Assembly (NCBI GenBank): GCA_013335535.1
Contig: JAAXVL010000008.1
Coordinates: forward strand, 104,466-168,465
Reading direction: 5' to 3'
Source: Azonexaceae bacterium
GTDB taxonomy: Bacteria; Pseudomonadota; Gammaproteobacteria; Burkholderiales; Rhodocyclaceae
DNA: 64,000 nucleotides
Below, in pieces: positions 47,184-55,972 of this stretch. The notes beneath the pieces were generated by a model. It made no database searches and was not told the origin of the DNA. It saw only the letters and a list, made by a program, of their open reading frames with translations. Position 1 is the first letter of the stretch. Every line of letters begins with the position of its first letter. A program made the translations under genes and the position numbers.

Positions 47184-47441
47184 ATGCGCGTACTGATTCC
47201 GAGCGCCCTGCACTCCTACACGACGCAGTCCTGGGTCGAAGCCGAGGGCAACACGGTTAGGGAGGTATTCGACGACCTTGAGCGGCAGTTTCCCGGCATC
47301 CGCTTTCGCATGATCGACGAGCAGGGACGAATCCGGCGGCATATCCGCCTGTTTCACCAACGCGAGATGGTATTCGATCTGGCCACGCCGCTGCCGGCGG
47401 ACGGCGAACTGCTGATTGTCCAGGCGCTCAGCGGCGGCTAG
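47184..47441 (+). CDS. MoaD/ThiS-like ubiquitin-fold protein with C-terminal Gly-Gly
   Basis: An 85-residue protein too short to stand out by length but with a clear MoaD pattern: VLIPSALHSYT, an EVFDDLERQFPGI helix, IRLFHQREMV and the terminal ILIVQ-type strand ending ALSGG. The exposed Gly-Gly allows activation by an E1-like enzyme and sulfur carriage or conjugation. No E1-like or MoaE partner is in the window. It forms a two-gene unit with the BNR protein. Confidence 0.75.
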   Translation: MRVLIPSALHSYTTQSWVEAEGNTVREVFDDLERQFPGIRFRMIDEQGRIRRHIRLFHQREMVFDLATPLPADGELLIVQALSGG

Positions 47442-47468
47442 AAAATCAAGCCGACCAAACTACCCTGC

Positions 47469-48269
47469 CTAGACCGGCTGTTTCGGCTCGCCGGTCGCGC
47501 CGAGCCGCAGCGACAGGGCCTCGGCGTGGCGGACCAAGCACTTCACGACATCGCTCTCCGCGCTGCTGTCGAACATGCCCTGAACACCGACGACCAGCAC
47601 GGCCATCGTGATCTCGTTTTTGAAATTGAAGACCGGCGCAGCCACCGCCTCGACACCGGGCACCTTGTGCTGACCGTTGGTGGCGGCAAAACCCTGGGCA
47701 CGAATCTGGGCGAGCAGTGCGTCGACGGCGGCCTTGCTCTTGAGTTCGGGCGGCAGCTTGGCGTTCTTGAGTTCATCGGCAATCATCGGGGCGACCGTCT
47801 TCTTCGGCATCCACGCAGCAAAAACCCGCCCGGTGGCCGACGAGAGCAGATCGAGCACGGCGCCGGTGATGACGTTCACTGTTATCGGGCGGCGCGGCCG
47901 CTCCCAGCGCACGATGACCGGGCCTTTGTCACCCCAGACGGCAAGCGCTGTCGTCTGGTTGATCTCGTCCCGCATATCGGCAATCGCAGTCAGGCCAAGA
48001 CGAACGCGATCCAGTCGGTCGAGGGCGACCAGACCAAGGTTGAGCGCAAAACTGCCAAGATCGTAACGCGAACTCATCGGGTCCTGATCGACCAACCCGG
48101 CACGAATCAGGCTGACCAGATAACGATGCGCCTTGGACGCCGGCATGTCGGCCGCCGCCGCGATATCCTTGAGCATCATCGAGCGCTGGCCATCGACCAT
48201 GGCGCGCAGGATGCTCATGCCGATTTCCAGCGACTGTACGCCGTGTTTGCCTTCCAGTTCGTCACTCAT
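47469..48269 (-). CDS. IclR-family transcriptional regulator
   Basis: A 266-residue regulator starting at ATG 48269 after GGGAG. The N-terminal winged helix (SLEIGMSILRAMVDGQRSM, LKDIAAAADMPASKAHRYL) is followed by the IclR effector domain (VWGDKGPVIVRWERPRRP, LLSSATGRVFAAWMP). IclR proteins often control aromatic catabolism. It lies between the paa operon and paaY/paaX, so it may add a second layer of control. Confidence 0.88.
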   Translation of the reverse strand: MSDELEGKHGVQSLEIGMSILRAMVDGQRSMMLKDIAAAADMPASKAHRYLVSLIRAGLVDQDPMSSRYDLGSFALNLGLVALDRLDRVRLGLTAIADMRDEINQTTALAVWGDKGPVIVRWERPRRPITVNVITGAVLDLLSSATGRVFAAWMPKKTVAPMIADELKNAKLPPELKSKAAVDALLAQIRAQGFAATNGQHKVPGVEAVAAPVFNFKNEITMAVLVVGVQGMFDSSAESDVVKCLVRHAEALSLRLGATGEPKQPV

Positions 48270-48341
48270 GGCCACTCCCAACAATTCCGTTATTCAAAAC
48301 TGATTCTATAATACAGCACAACCACCCGGAGCAGAGAGCTT

Positions 48342-48959
48342 ATGACCCCCCTACGCGTTTACGCCATCGACGGCATTGTGCCGGTCGTTGATCCCACTGC
48401 CTACGTTCATCCCAGTGCCGTGCTGATTGGCGACGTCATCGTCGGCCCCAACTGCTATGTCGGCCCCTGCGCGAGCCTGCGCGGCGACTTCGGCCGCCTG
48501 ATTCTGGAAGCCGGCGCCAACCTGCAGGATACCTGTGTCATGCACGGATTCCCGGGAACCGACACCGTGGTCGAGGAAAATGGTCACATTGGACACGGCG
48601 CAGTCCTGCATGGCTGCCGCATCGGGAAAAATGCGCTGATCGGCATGAACGCCGTGATCATGGACAACGCCGTCATCGGCGAATCGAGCATTGTCGCCGC
48701 CTCGGCCTTCGTCAAGGCGAGCCAGGAAGTGCCGCCGCGCATGCTGGTTGCCGGGGTGCCGGCCAAGGTCATCCGGCCGCTCTCGGACGAAGAAATGAGC
48801 TGGAAAGTCGACGGCACGCGCACCTATCAGGAACTGACCCGGCGCTGCCTGGCGACCATGGTCGAAACGACCCCGCTGGCTGCCGTCGAAGCGAATCGCA
48901 AACGCTTCGAAATGACCGATGTCGTGCCCCTCACCGAACTCAAGAAGCGCGGCAGCTGA
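48342..48959 (+). CDS. paaY: PaaY, gamma-carbonic-anhydrase-fold thioesterase
   Basis: A 205-residue left-handed beta-helix protein with hexapeptide repeats ([24 protein letters not shown], positions about 23-46) and metal-site His residues in MHGFPG and [11 protein letters not shown]. It has the C-terminal helix and length of PaaY, which hydrolyses unwanted 2-hydroxycyclohepta-trienyl-CoA-type thioesters in phenylacetate catabolism. It converges on paaX with no gap. Confidence 0.88.
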   Translation: MTPLRVYAIDGIVPVVDPTAYVHPSAVLIGDVIVGPNCYVGPCASLRGDFGRLILEAGANLQDTCVMHGFPGTDTVVEENGHIGHGAVLHGCRIGKNALIGMNAVIMDNAVIGESSIVAASAFVKASQEVPPRMLVAGVPAKVIRPLSDEEMSWKVDGTRTYQELTRRCLATMVETTPLAAVEANRKRFEMTDVVPLTELKKRGS

Positions 48960-49907
48960 TCAGGCGAGCAGCGGGTCGTACTGCGAGAAACGCTCGGGCA
49001 GCATGCCGTCCTCCGCCGGAACGCTGCCGTCGGACAGGCACAGCATCTTGTCGAGATGGCGGCTGGAAAGTGGCTCTAGCCGTTTATAGAGTTCCTTGCA
49101 CAGCAAGCGGGCCTGCTGGCCGGGCCAGTCGACGGGCAGCAGGACTTCCGGCAATTCGGGGTCGCGCAACAGCAGGCGCCGGTAGTCGTGAATGAGCAGA
49201 ACGCGAACAAGGAAAGCATCCTGTTCGCTGACATCGGCCAGATGGTCGCGCCGCAGTTCGTCGAGAATCGGCTGATAGGCCGCCACGAACTCGCTATAGG
49301 CTTCCGCCAGCGCCCCGAGGTCCCAGGCGCGGCGCACCAGATCGGAATCGCTGGCCGACAGCGCCGAGCGCGAATCGGCGGCAAACAGGGGCATCAAGGC
49401 GCCCAGCGCGGATGACAGCCCCTCGGCGATCAGGGCGTCGAGCACACTCGACAACTCGGCGCTCGGGTGCACGAAACAGTCGCCGCCCAAGACGCCGAAA
49501 CCCTGCCAGAACAAAGCACGGCGAACCTGGTCACGGACCTTGGGTTCGAGATCGCCGACGACCAGAATCAGGCGCCAGCGACGATCCCAGAGTGGCGCGT
49601 GCGAGGCATAAATGTGCCGGGAGGCTTCCTCGAAGCGCCGCCGACCGGAGGGCGTGAGCACGTAATCGGCGCGCCGGCCTATCGTTTCCGTACGCAGCCA
49701 TTCTTCCTTGGCCAGACGAAATACCGAGGTACGAACCAGACGCTCGTTGAGTTCCAGCGGTTCGAGCAGACGAATCAGACTGCCCAGCCAGATGCGGCCG
49801 CCGCGCGGCAGGATGGCGTCACCGAAAACGGTGATGATGAGCGAACCCGCCTGAACCCGGCGCTGCTGGCGGAATTCATCGAGACGGGATTGGATGGCAA
49901 TGCTCAC
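48960..49907 (-). CDS. paaX: PaaX, phenylacetyl-CoA-responsive repressor
   Basis: A 315-residue GntR-like regulator of the PaaX family: SLIITVFGDAILPRGGRIWLGSLIRLL winged-helix start (about 22-48), NERLVRTSVFRLAKEEWL recognition region, a central PaaX domain and a C-terminal domain with LLLRDPELPEVLLPVDWPG. PaaX represses paa genes until phenylacetyl-CoA binds. The inverted repeats at 35755-35779 and the GTATC words near paaN are candidate targets. Confidence 0.93.
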   Translation of the reverse strand: MSIAIQSRLDEFRQQRRVQAGSLIITVFGDAILPRGGRIWLGSLIRLLEPLELNERLVRTSVFRLAKEEWLRTETIGRRADYVLTPSGRRRFEEASRHIYASHAPLWDRRWRLILVVGDLEPKVRDQVRRALFWQGFGVLGGDCFVHPSAELSSVLDALIAEGLSSALGALMPLFAADSRSALSASDSDLVRRAWDLGALAEAYSEFVAAYQPILDELRRDHLADVSEQDAFLVRVLLIHDYRRLLLRDPELPEVLLPVDWPGQQARLLCKELYKRLEPLSSRHLDKMLCLSDGSVPAEDGMLPERFSQYDPLLA

Positions 49908-50121
49908 AACGATCTGGACGTTCTATTGGATTAACGGGACATAACGCGCCCCATTTTACCCCATCCTGCGTATCATTTTTGTGGCGTATGCAAATTACAA
50001 GAACTGATCAGCAGCATTGATCGGCAAGCATGGATCAAATAATAGCGATACAAATATGGATAAATTATTCAGCCAGACGTAGCACTTGGTCAGCTTCTAG
50101 CCGGCAATTCGATCACCGGGC

Positions 50122-51270
50122 CTACAAAGGCAGTTCAGCCTGCATCGCCGATGGGGCGATTTCATCGCCCCCTGCCTCCACCAAACCGCCGGCACGAACG
50201 CCAAGCAGGCGGATACGCTGATCGAGCGGCACCCGCTTGAGACACAAACCAGCAGCCTGCCGAATGGCGGCGCCATCGCTGACGGCAACCGGCAGCGTGA
50301 CATCCCGGGTGACCGCCCTGAAATCGGAATATCGGATCTTGATTCCCACGGTCCGGCAGGCATAGCCTTTTCGCACCAGGTCTTCACCGACACGCAGGCA
50401 GAGCGCGGTAAACACTTCAGATAATTCGGATCGGTCCGCTTTGGCGTGCAAATCCCGCTCGAAAGTCGTTTCCCGGCTGATCGACTTCGGTTCCGACTCG
50501 GTCACCACGGGCCGATCGTCAATGCCGTGGGCAATACGATGCATCCACAGCCCTGTGCTCCGGCCAAACTGGCTGACCAGAAACTCCTGAGGCGCAGCCG
50601 CCAGTTCCCCGATGGTCCGAATGCCATGGCGTTCAAGGCGCTCACTCGCCTTGGGTCCGATCCCGTTCACCTTTTTTGCCGCCAGCGGCCAGATTCGCGT
50701 TGGAACATCGTCCATGGCCAGAATGGTCAGCCCGTTCGGCTTCTCGAGGTCCGAAGCAATTTTGGACAGCAATTTGTTAGGCGTCACGCCAATCGAACAA
50801 CTCAGCCCCGTTGCCGCAAAAACCGCGTCCTTGATGCGCTGGGCCAGGACGGGGGTTTCTTCCGGAATGTCGCTGAGATCGATGTAGATTTCGTCGATTC
50901 CTCGGTCCTCGACATTCGGCGCAATCGCCCGGACAGCCGCCTTGAACAGCCGCGAGTAGTGACGATAGGCCTCGAAGTTGGCCGGCAGAAGAATGGCCTC
51001 CGGTGCCAGCTTCGCCGATTTCATGAGCCCCATGCCGGAAAACACGCCCAAGGCGCGCGCCTCGTAGGTCGAGGTGGTAATCACCCCTCGCCCCGTGTAT
51101 TCGCGCAACCGGGAAAAATGCCTGGTGCCATCTACCCGCTCGACCGGCTGGTGCACGCTCCGCCCGCCGACCACGACAGACTGCCCGCGCAACTCGGGAT
51201 AACGCAGCAACTCGACCGAGGCGAAGAAGGCATCCATGTCGAGATGGGCAATACGGCGAACACTGTTCAT
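50122..51270 (-). CDS. dinB: DNA polymerase IV (Y-family)
   Basis: A 382-residue translesion polymerase. The catalytic carboxylates lie in HLDMDAFFASVE (D11, D13) and in RGIDEIYIDLSD. The thumb HhH block GIGPKASERLERHGIRTIGELA and the little-finger region follow. The C-terminus lacks an obvious clamp-binding motif beyond QAELPL, which may serve as one. It is flanked by paaX and the nifS terminator and has no operon partner. No clear LexA box was found upstream. Confidence 0.93.
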   Translation of the reverse strand: MNSVRRIAHLDMDAFFASVELLRYPELRGQSVVVGGRSVHQPVERVDGTRHFSRLREYTGRGVITTSTYEARALGVFSGMGLMKSAKLAPEAILLPANFEAYRHYSRLFKAAVRAIAPNVEDRGIDEIYIDLSDIPEETPVLAQRIKDAVFAATGLSCSIGVTPNKLLSKIASDLEKPNGLTILAMDDVPTRIWPLAAKKVNGIGPKASERLERHGIRTIGELAAAPQEFLVSQFGRSTGLWMHRIAHGIDDRPVVTESEPKSISRETTFERDLHAKADRSELSEVFTALCLRVGEDLVRKGYACRTVGIKIRYSDFRAVTRDVTLPVAVSDGAAIRQAAGLCLKRVPLDQRIRLLGVRAGGLVEAGGDEIAPSAMQAELPL

Positions 51271-51324
51271 ACAAACAGTATATCAAAGCGTATCTTGGTC
51301 GCTCCGCTCAGAACGACCTGTAGT

Positions 51325-51356
51325 CGAAAAAAAGCCCCGGAATTGCTTCCGGGGCT
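51325..51356 (-). terminator. Rho-independent terminator after nifS
   Basis: AGCCCCGGAA and TTCCGGGGCT arms around TTGC. The A run on the left is the minus-strand T tract. Confidence 0.88.
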
Positions 51357-51388
51357 AACCGAGGTTGCTGCAGAGAGAACGGTTGCCG

Positions 51389-52597
51389 TCAGGCGTAAGT
51401 CGGGGCGAAGGCCGCTTCGGGATTGGCGGCCGGACCCTTGTCGGTCCAGTACGGCGAAAGTTTGCGCAGTTGCGCGACGATGGGCGGCACTTCCTTGATG
51501 ACGCGGTCGATTTCCTCTTCGGTGTTGTAGACCGAGAGCGAGAAACGGATCGTGCCGTGGGCGGCGGTGTAGGGAATGCCCATGGCGCGCATGACGTGCG
51601 ACGGTTCGAGCGAGCCGGAGGTACAGGCCGAGCCGGAACTGCAGGCGATGCCGACCTTGTTCAACAAGAGCAGGATGGCCTCGCCCTCGATGTATTCGAA
51701 GGCGATATTGGCGGTATTGGGCAAACGGTTGCTCGGGTCGCCGGTGACGAAGGCGTGGGTAACCTGGCTCAGGATGCCCTTCTCCAGCTTGTCGCGCAGG
51801 CGACGGACTTCGGTATTCTCGAACTCCATTTTCTGCTGGGCGAGTTCGCAGGCCATGCCGAGCGCGACGATGGACGCCGAGTTCTCGGTGCCGGCACGAC
51901 GACCGCGTTCCTGATGACCGCCACGCAGCAACGGACGGAAGCGGCAGCCGCGGCGCAGGTATAGAACGCCGATACCCTTCGGGGCGTGCAGCTTGTGACC
52001 GGACAGCGAGAGCATGTCGATCTTGGTGTTCTTGAGGTCGATGGGCACCTTGCCGACGGCCTGCACGGCGTCGGTGTGGAACATAATGCCCTTGGCGGCA
52101 GCCAGTTCGGCCATCTCGACAACCGGGAAGATGGTGCCCGTCTCGTTGTTGGCCCACATGGCCGAAACCACAGCGACGCGATCGTTTAACAGCGACTTGT
52201 ACTCGTCCATGTCGATGCGGCCCTTCTTGTCCACCTTGAGCTTGTGGACGATGTAGCCTTCCTTTTCCAGCCATTCGCACAGCGTCAGGATGGCCGGATG
52301 CTCGACGTTGGTGGTGATCACCGTGTTGCGGTCGGGCTGGGCCTTGAGCGCCGAGAGGATGGCGGTCGAGTCGGACTCGGTGCCGCAGGAGGTAAAGATG
52401 ATTTCCGAGTCATGCTCGGCGCCGAGCAGCGCCTGAACCTGACTGCGGGCCTTCTTGAGCGCCTTGCCGACTTCACTGCCGAAGGCGTGAATCGACGAGG
52501 CGTTGCCGAAATGCTCCGTGAAAAACGGCAGCATGGCTTCGACCACGGCGGGATCGACCCGCGTCGTGGCGTTGTTGTCGAGATAGATCGGTTTCAT
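51389..52597 (-). CDS. nifS: Nitrogenase cysteine desulfurase NifS
   Basis: A 402-residue class V aminotransferase-fold desulfurase. The PLP Lys is K202 in SLSGHKLHAPKG and the persulfide Cys is C325 in SSGSACTSGSLEPSH; both positions equal those of the well-studied Azotobacter NifS. It supplies sulfur to NifU for nitrogenase clusters. It is last in a minus-strand operon with iscA-nif and nifU, headed by a sigma-54 promoter, and followed by a terminator. Confidence 0.95.
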   Translation of the reverse strand: MKPIYLDNNATTRVDPAVVEAMLPFFTEHFGNASSIHAFGSEVGKALKKARSQVQALLGAEHDSEIIFTSCGTESDSTAILSALKAQPDRNTVITTNVEHPAILTLCEWLEKEGYIVHKLKVDKKGRIDMDEYKSLLNDRVAVVSAMWANNETGTIFPVVEMAELAAAKGIMFHTDAVQAVGKVPIDLKNTKIDMLSLSGHKLHAPKGIGVLYLRRGCRFRPLLRGGHQERGRRAGTENSASIVALGMACELAQQKMEFENTEVRRLRDKLEKGILSQVTHAFVTGDPSNRLPNTANIAFEYIEGEAILLLLNKVGIACSSGSACTSGSLEPSHVMRAMGIPYTAAHGTIRFSLSVYNTEEEIDRVIKEVPPIVAQLRKLSPYWTDKGPAANPEAAFAPTYA

Positions 52598-52630
52598 GGC
52601 GCAGTCCTCGGTTCTCTGTTGAGGTTGGGA

Positions 52631-52671
52631 TGATTTCGAATTTGGTCGATTTTTCCGGTTGACCGTGGCAA
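52631..52671 (+). repeat. Dispersed repeat copy in the nifU-nifS gap
   Basis: ATTTGGTCGATTTTTCCGG then TTGACCGTGGCAAG, an exact core match. A partial second copy (GCTGACCGGAAAAACCGG, 52677-52694) lies next to it. Confidence 0.8.
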
Positions 52672-52700
52672 GCCTGGCTGACCGGAAAAACCGGTGTCGA

Positions 52701-53597
52701 TCAGGCCTCTACGGGCATGTGCGACGACGGCAGGACCTGAACCAGCTCACCCAGCGTTTCGATCATCTTCTGCTGGATGCCGCCGAGCGTCGCCGCTTCC
52801 ATCATGCAACCGGAGCAGGCGCCCTTGAGGTGCACGTAGATCTTCTTGCCCTGGACGTCGGCCAGCTCGACATCGCCGTGATCGCGCTGGAGCATCGGAC
52901 GAACCGATTCGAGCACTTCCTGGATCTTGGCAATCTTCTCGACGATCGACAGCTTCTTGGTCGGCGGCTTCGGTGCTTCCGGCGTCGCCGGGCAAGCTGG
53001 CGGCGGCGAAACTTCGCCCGGACCGGCGCGCTCAGCCATGACCTTGGCCAGAATTTCCTCGATGCCTTCGTGGCAGGCCGCGCAACCGCCGCCAGCCTTG
53101 GTGTAGAAGGTGACTTCCTCGACCGTGTTGAGGTTGTTGGCCTTGACCACGTCCTCGATCATGACGGCGTCGATGGCGAAACACTTGCAGATCAGCGCGC
53201 CTTCTTCGTGGTCATCTGACCACTCCTCGCCACGGTAGTTGGCGATGGCGGCCTGCAGGGCTTCGCGGCCCATGACCGAGCAGTGCATCTTTTCCGGCGG
53301 CAGGCCGTCGAGGTAATCGGCAATGTTCTGGTTCGACACTTCGAGCGCCTGGTCGAGCGTCATGCCCTTGACCATTTCAGTCAGCGCCGACGACGAGGCG
53401 ATGGCCGAACCGCAGCCGAAGGTCTGGAAATGAGCGTCGAGGATGATCTCGGTTTCCGGCTCGACCTTGAGCATCAAGCGCAGCGCGTCACCGCACTGGA
53501 TGGAACCGACGTCGCCGATACCGTTCGCTTCTTCCAGCGGGCCGGAGTTACGCGGGTTGAAGAAGTGTTCGCGAACCTTATCTGAATATTCCCACAT
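52701..53597 (-). CDS. nifU: Nitrogenase Fe-S scaffold NifU
   Basis: A 298-residue three-domain scaffold. The IscU-like domain has C35, C62 and C106; the central permanent 2Fe-2S domain has C137, C139, C172 and C175; the C-terminal Nfu domain has C261 and C264 (CSGC). This is the full modular NifU ligand set. It builds Fe-S clusters with NifS for nitrogenase. The linker around 195-215 is Pro-rich. Confidence 0.95.
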   Translation of the reverse strand: MWEYSDKVREHFFNPRNSGPLEEANGIGDVGSIQCGDALRLMLKVEPETEIILDAHFQTFGCGSAIASSSALTEMVKGMTLDQALEVSNQNIADYLDGLPPEKMHCSVMGREALQAAIANYRGEEWSDDHEEGALICKCFAIDAVMIEDVVKANNLNTVEEVTFYTKAGGGCAACHEGIEEILAKVMAERAGPGEVSPPPACPATPEAPKPPTKKLSIVEKIAKIQEVLESVRPMLQRDHGDVELADVQGKKIYVHLKGACSGCMMEAATLGGIQQKMIETLGELVQVLPSSHMPVEA

Positions 53598-53609
53598 GAC
53601 TATTGCTCC

Positions 53610-53933
53610 TTAGACCGAGAACGAAGAGCCGCAGGAACACTGGGCACTGGCGTTGGGATTGTCGAACTTGAAACCGGTGTGGGTCAGCGTGTCGACGAAA
53701 TCGACGGTCACGTTGTCGATCATCGGCATGGTCATCGCATCGACCAGCACCTTGACGCCTTCGACTTCGAGTTCCCAGTCGTCTTCAGCCTTCTCGGTTT
53801 CAAGCTTCATGCCGTATTGCAGACCGGAGCAACCGCCGCCGGAAATGGTCAGGCGCAGCCCGAGCACAGGTGTTTCAGAACCGCGGATAAAACGTTGAAC
53901 GGCCTTAATGGCAGCGGGGGTCAGATTGATCAT
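53610..53933 (-). CDS. IscA-like (HesB) Fe-S protein of the nif operon
   Basis: A 107-residue A-type carrier starting at ATG 53933 after GGGAGA. The three Cys are in GGGCSGLQYG and the C-terminal CSCGSSFSV. The first gene of the iscA-nifU-nifS operon, 33 bases downstream of a sigma-54 promoter. It probably carries Fe or Fe-S clusters to nitrogenase components. Confidence 0.92.
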   Translation of the reverse strand: MINLTPAAIKAVQRFIRGSETPVLGLRLTISGGGCSGLQYGMKLETEKAEDDWELEVEGVKVLVDAMTMPMIDNVTVDFVDTLTHTGFKFDNPNASAQCSCGSSFSV

Positions 53934-53965
53934 GGCGATTCTCCCAGAGTAGATGACCTGATCTT

Positions 53966-53980
53966 GCAAGGGCCGTGCCA
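53966..53980 (-). promoter_or_regulatory. Sigma-54 promoter of iscA-nifU-nifS
   Basis: On the minus strand TGGCAC-GGCCC-TTGC, an exact -24/-12 match, 33 bases ahead of the start codon. Confidence 0.88.
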
Positions 53981-54047
53981 CGGCAGACAGAAAACATAAA
54001 CGCTTAATTTTCAGCAGCTTGGCTCAACCCATTGAGCTAAAGCGTCT

Positions 54048-54063
54048 TGTCGTGTTCACGACA
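54048..54063. promoter_or_regulatory. NifA upstream activator site for iscA-nifU-nifS
   Basis: TGT-CGTGTTCACG-ACA fits TGT-N10-ACA exactly and is itself palindromic. It lies about 70 bases upstream of the -24 element. Confidence 0.8.
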
Positions 54064-54273
54064 ATCCCTGACAGATACCCCACCGGAACCTGACGGCGCG
54101 TGGCGAAAGCGGGAACAAAACCCGGTTTCAGCTGCTCCATCACTTGCGGAAAGCAAGGCAGCAAGGCATTCTCCGCGCCCGGCATCCGGCAATGGCCACC
54201 CTGGAAGCGTTTCCGGACGCTGACCGGTACGGTCCGTGCTAATTACCGTTTGGATCAACGAACACACAACAAA

Positions 54274-54780
54274 ATGACAGCCCCCTGGCAGAGAAGCTTC
54301 CTCGAATTCGCCGGCCCCGGCATCGACCGGCCGTCTGACACCCTGCGGGTAACCGAGGACGAAGCGGCCGACATTCTGGCCAAGCTGGCCATACAGGCGT
54401 GGTCTGCGCAATTACCAGCGGGATCGCTGCAAAACTCCGGCTACACCATCCGCCATACCCGTGCCGGATTCAACACCGCGCTGTTCAGGGTCGGCCGCAT
54501 CGTCGGCTTCTACGCCGGCTCATACCTGTGGATCGCGGCCGAGTATCGCGGCAAGGGCTTGTCGACACCACTGATCCTGGCCGCCGCCGAACAGCGGGGC
54601 GGCAGCATCATGCCACCGGGCGTCATCCTTCAGGGCTACACCCCGGCCGGCCTCGCGGCCCATCGGAAAGCGCACCGCCAGGCCATCCTCGAAGCCACCG
54701 AACGCGTTATCCCAGGACGTGTTCGTACGCCCGGCGCAGCAGATTTCGTTCGACTTCACTTAGCTGGCGCGATTCGGTAA
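54274..54780 (+). CDS. GNAT-like acyltransferase homologue, uncertain
   Basis: A 168-residue frame from ATG 54274 (MTAPWQRSFLEF); the frame opens further upstream without a better start. The block WIAAEYRGKGLSTPLILAAAEQ resembles the acetyl-CoA loop of GNAT proteins. It has no clear ribosome-binding site and its 3' end overlaps the convergent gene at 54707 by 74 bases, so it could be a weakly expressed or accidental frame. Function not assigned. Confidence 0.5.
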   Translation: MTAPWQRSFLEFAGPGIDRPSDTLRVTEDEAADILAKLAIQAWSAQLPAGSLQNSGYTIRHTRAGFNTALFRVGRIVGFYAGSYLWIAAEYRGKGLSTPLILAAAEQRGGSIMPPGVILQGYTPAGLAAHRKAHRQAILEATERVIPGRVRTPGAADFVRLHLAGAIR

Positions 54781-55123
54781 TCGCGATGAAGCGGCCGTGG
54801 ACACGGTCAGCTGCCTCGAAAGGTGGATCGATGGTAGAAAAAGCGGCGAGCAGGACGGGAACATCGCCCTCCGGCGTATCGACCCAGGCCTGAAAATCAG
54901 CCACCGGTTCGACGGCCCCCTCGGCCAGCCCGAGCTGAATTTCCGCCTCGCGGACAACCGCCGTCGGATGAAACTGGATGGTCGGCGAATAATCCTCGTC
55001 ACGCAGCGCCGACAGTGTCGGCAGCGGCTTGAAGGCGACAACGCCCGAACTCAGACAGAGAAAGCGGACACGACCGCTGGTCCCGTGCTTGTGAATGAGC
55101 AGCAAACGAGGCAGAACAGTCAT
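54707..55123 (-). CDS. Conserved-context nif-operon protein of unknown function (last gene)
   Basis: A 138-residue protein without signal peptide or membrane segment. I do not recognise the family. Visible features are two strand-rich halves (VRFLCLSSGVVAFKPL, ADFQAWVDTPEGDVPVLLAAF) and a C-terminal helix with EVERNLLRRAYEHVLG. It follows the 114-residue unknown gene by three bases at the end of the nifE operon, so it is probably nif-expressed. A NIL- or chaperone-type role is speculation. Confidence 0.65.
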   Translation of the reverse strand: MTVLPRLLLIHKHGTSGRVRFLCLSSGVVAFKPLPTLSALRDEDYSPTIQFHPTAVVREAEIQLGLAEGAVEPVADFQAWVDTPEGDVPVLLAAFSTIDPPFEAADRVHGRFIAITESRQLSEVERNLLRRAYEHVLG

Positions 55124-55126
55124 GCC

Positions 55127-55471
55127 CTACTTCGCGTATTCGACAATGACCGGATCACCGCTCAACTTCTCGTGCCGCCCCCAGACCTGCACCGATTCGA
55201 CGTAACTGTCGTCCTGGGCCGGATGCTGGAGCAGCACCTGATACTCGGCGAAGACGCGCCCGTCGGGAAAAAAGGTGACCGTCCCAAAACGCTGCTTGCC
55301 GCGCCAGGTAGCGATCACACTGATTTCCTGCGAGTACGGATCGACTTCCTCGGCGAAAGTCGCCTCGGCCCACACCGGCTCAGCGCCGATAGTCAGGCCG
55401 AGTTTTTCCACCTGGCCGCGCAAGGCGGTGCACACCGCCTCGCCGTACGCGGAATCAGGCAGCGCGGCCAT
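55127..55471 (-). CDS. nif-operon protein of unknown function
   Basis: A 114-residue protein starting at ATG 55471, two bases after the fdxB stop codon. The frame extends upstream through fdxB, but that part is a shadow. It has alternating strand segments (EISVIATWRGKQRFGTVTFF, RVFAEYQVLLQHP) and a WGRHEKLSGDPVIVEYAK end. No family recognised. Tight spacing on both sides makes it part of the nif operon. Confidence 0.68.
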   Translation of the reverse strand: MAALPDSAYGEAVCTALRGQVEKLGLTIGAEPVWAEATFAEEVDPYSQEISVIATWRGKQRFGTVTFFPDGRVFAEYQVLLQHPAQDDSYVESVQVWGRHEKLSGDPVIVEYAK

Positions 55472-55473
55472 GA

Positions 55474-55743
55474 TCAGGCCGGAGCGTAGGTGTAGCAGTC
55501 CTTCGGACAAACTCGTCCGCAGGAGCCACAACCGATGCAGTCAGCCGGGTTGGCCAGCGACATGACCATCATGTTGTCGTCTTCGTCATCATCGTCGTCA
55601 TCCAGCTCGCGCTCGACGAGATCGAGCACATTGCGCGGGCAGACCTTGTAGCAGCGGCCGCAGCCGATGCACTTGGCCTGGTCGAGGCTGGTGGCGAATT
55701 GCGGCGTCCATTCGGTGCCGCCCTTGGTGAGTCCGGTGATCAT
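55474..55743 (-). CDS. fdxB: nif-associated 2[4Fe-4S] ferredoxin (ferredoxin III)
   Basis: An 89-residue ferredoxin from ATG 55743 with two cluster motifs: CIGCGRCYKVCPRN and CIGCGSCGRVCPKDC. An acidic insert (ELDDDDDDEDDNMM) separates them, as in other nif ferredoxin III proteins. It likely donates electrons during FeMo-cofactor assembly or to nitrogenase. Its start overlaps the stop codon of the preceding gene (ATGA). Confidence 0.92.
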   Translation of the reverse strand: MITGLTKGGTEWTPQFATSLDQAKCIGCGRCYKVCPRNVLDLVERELDDDDDDEDDNMMVMSLANPADCIGCGSCGRVCPKDCYTYAPA

Positions 55744-55958
55744 GCTGGTTGTCCTTTCTGCGCGGCAGCGAGTCGGGCACTGGCATCGGCCCACGCCTGG
55801 CAGGCATCGTAGGTGGATTGGGAAAGCGCGGGAATTTCATGAAAGCCCGCTGGCAGGCGGTCTTCCACGAGGTCGTGCATCTGCGAAGCCCACTCGGAAG
55901 CGATCCGCTTGAGCTTCTTGACTTCCTTGTCGAGGGCGGCCAGTTCTTCGTCAGTCAT
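55740..55958 (-). CDS. CCE_0567-family (DUF683) nitrogen-fixation small protein
   Basis: A 72-residue mostly helical protein (DEELAALDKEVKKLKRIASE, then a second helix from about residue 45). Length and helix pattern match the Rop-like DUF683 family found beside nifX in diazotrophs. Overlaps fdxB by four bases. Possibly binds metal; not proven. Confidence 0.78.
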   Translation of the reverse strand: MTDEELAALDKEVKKLKRIASEWASQMHDLVEDRLPAGFHEIPALSQSTYDACQAWADASARLAAAQKGQPA

Positions 55959-55972
55959 GTTGCCCCCTGCCC

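Larger units (their letters stand above)
53934..54273. promoter_or_regulatory. Gene-free control region between the iscA-nifUS operon and the GNAT-like gene (340 bp)
   Basis: It contains the sigma-54 promoter and NifA-type site described separately. The rest (about 54064-54273) shows no convincing coding or repeat signal. Confidence 0.6.

Noticed and set aside
55560..55620. Run of Asp codons in fdxB as a sign of replication slippage or disorder
   Set aside because: An acidic insert between the clusters is a normal feature of nif ferredoxin III proteins.
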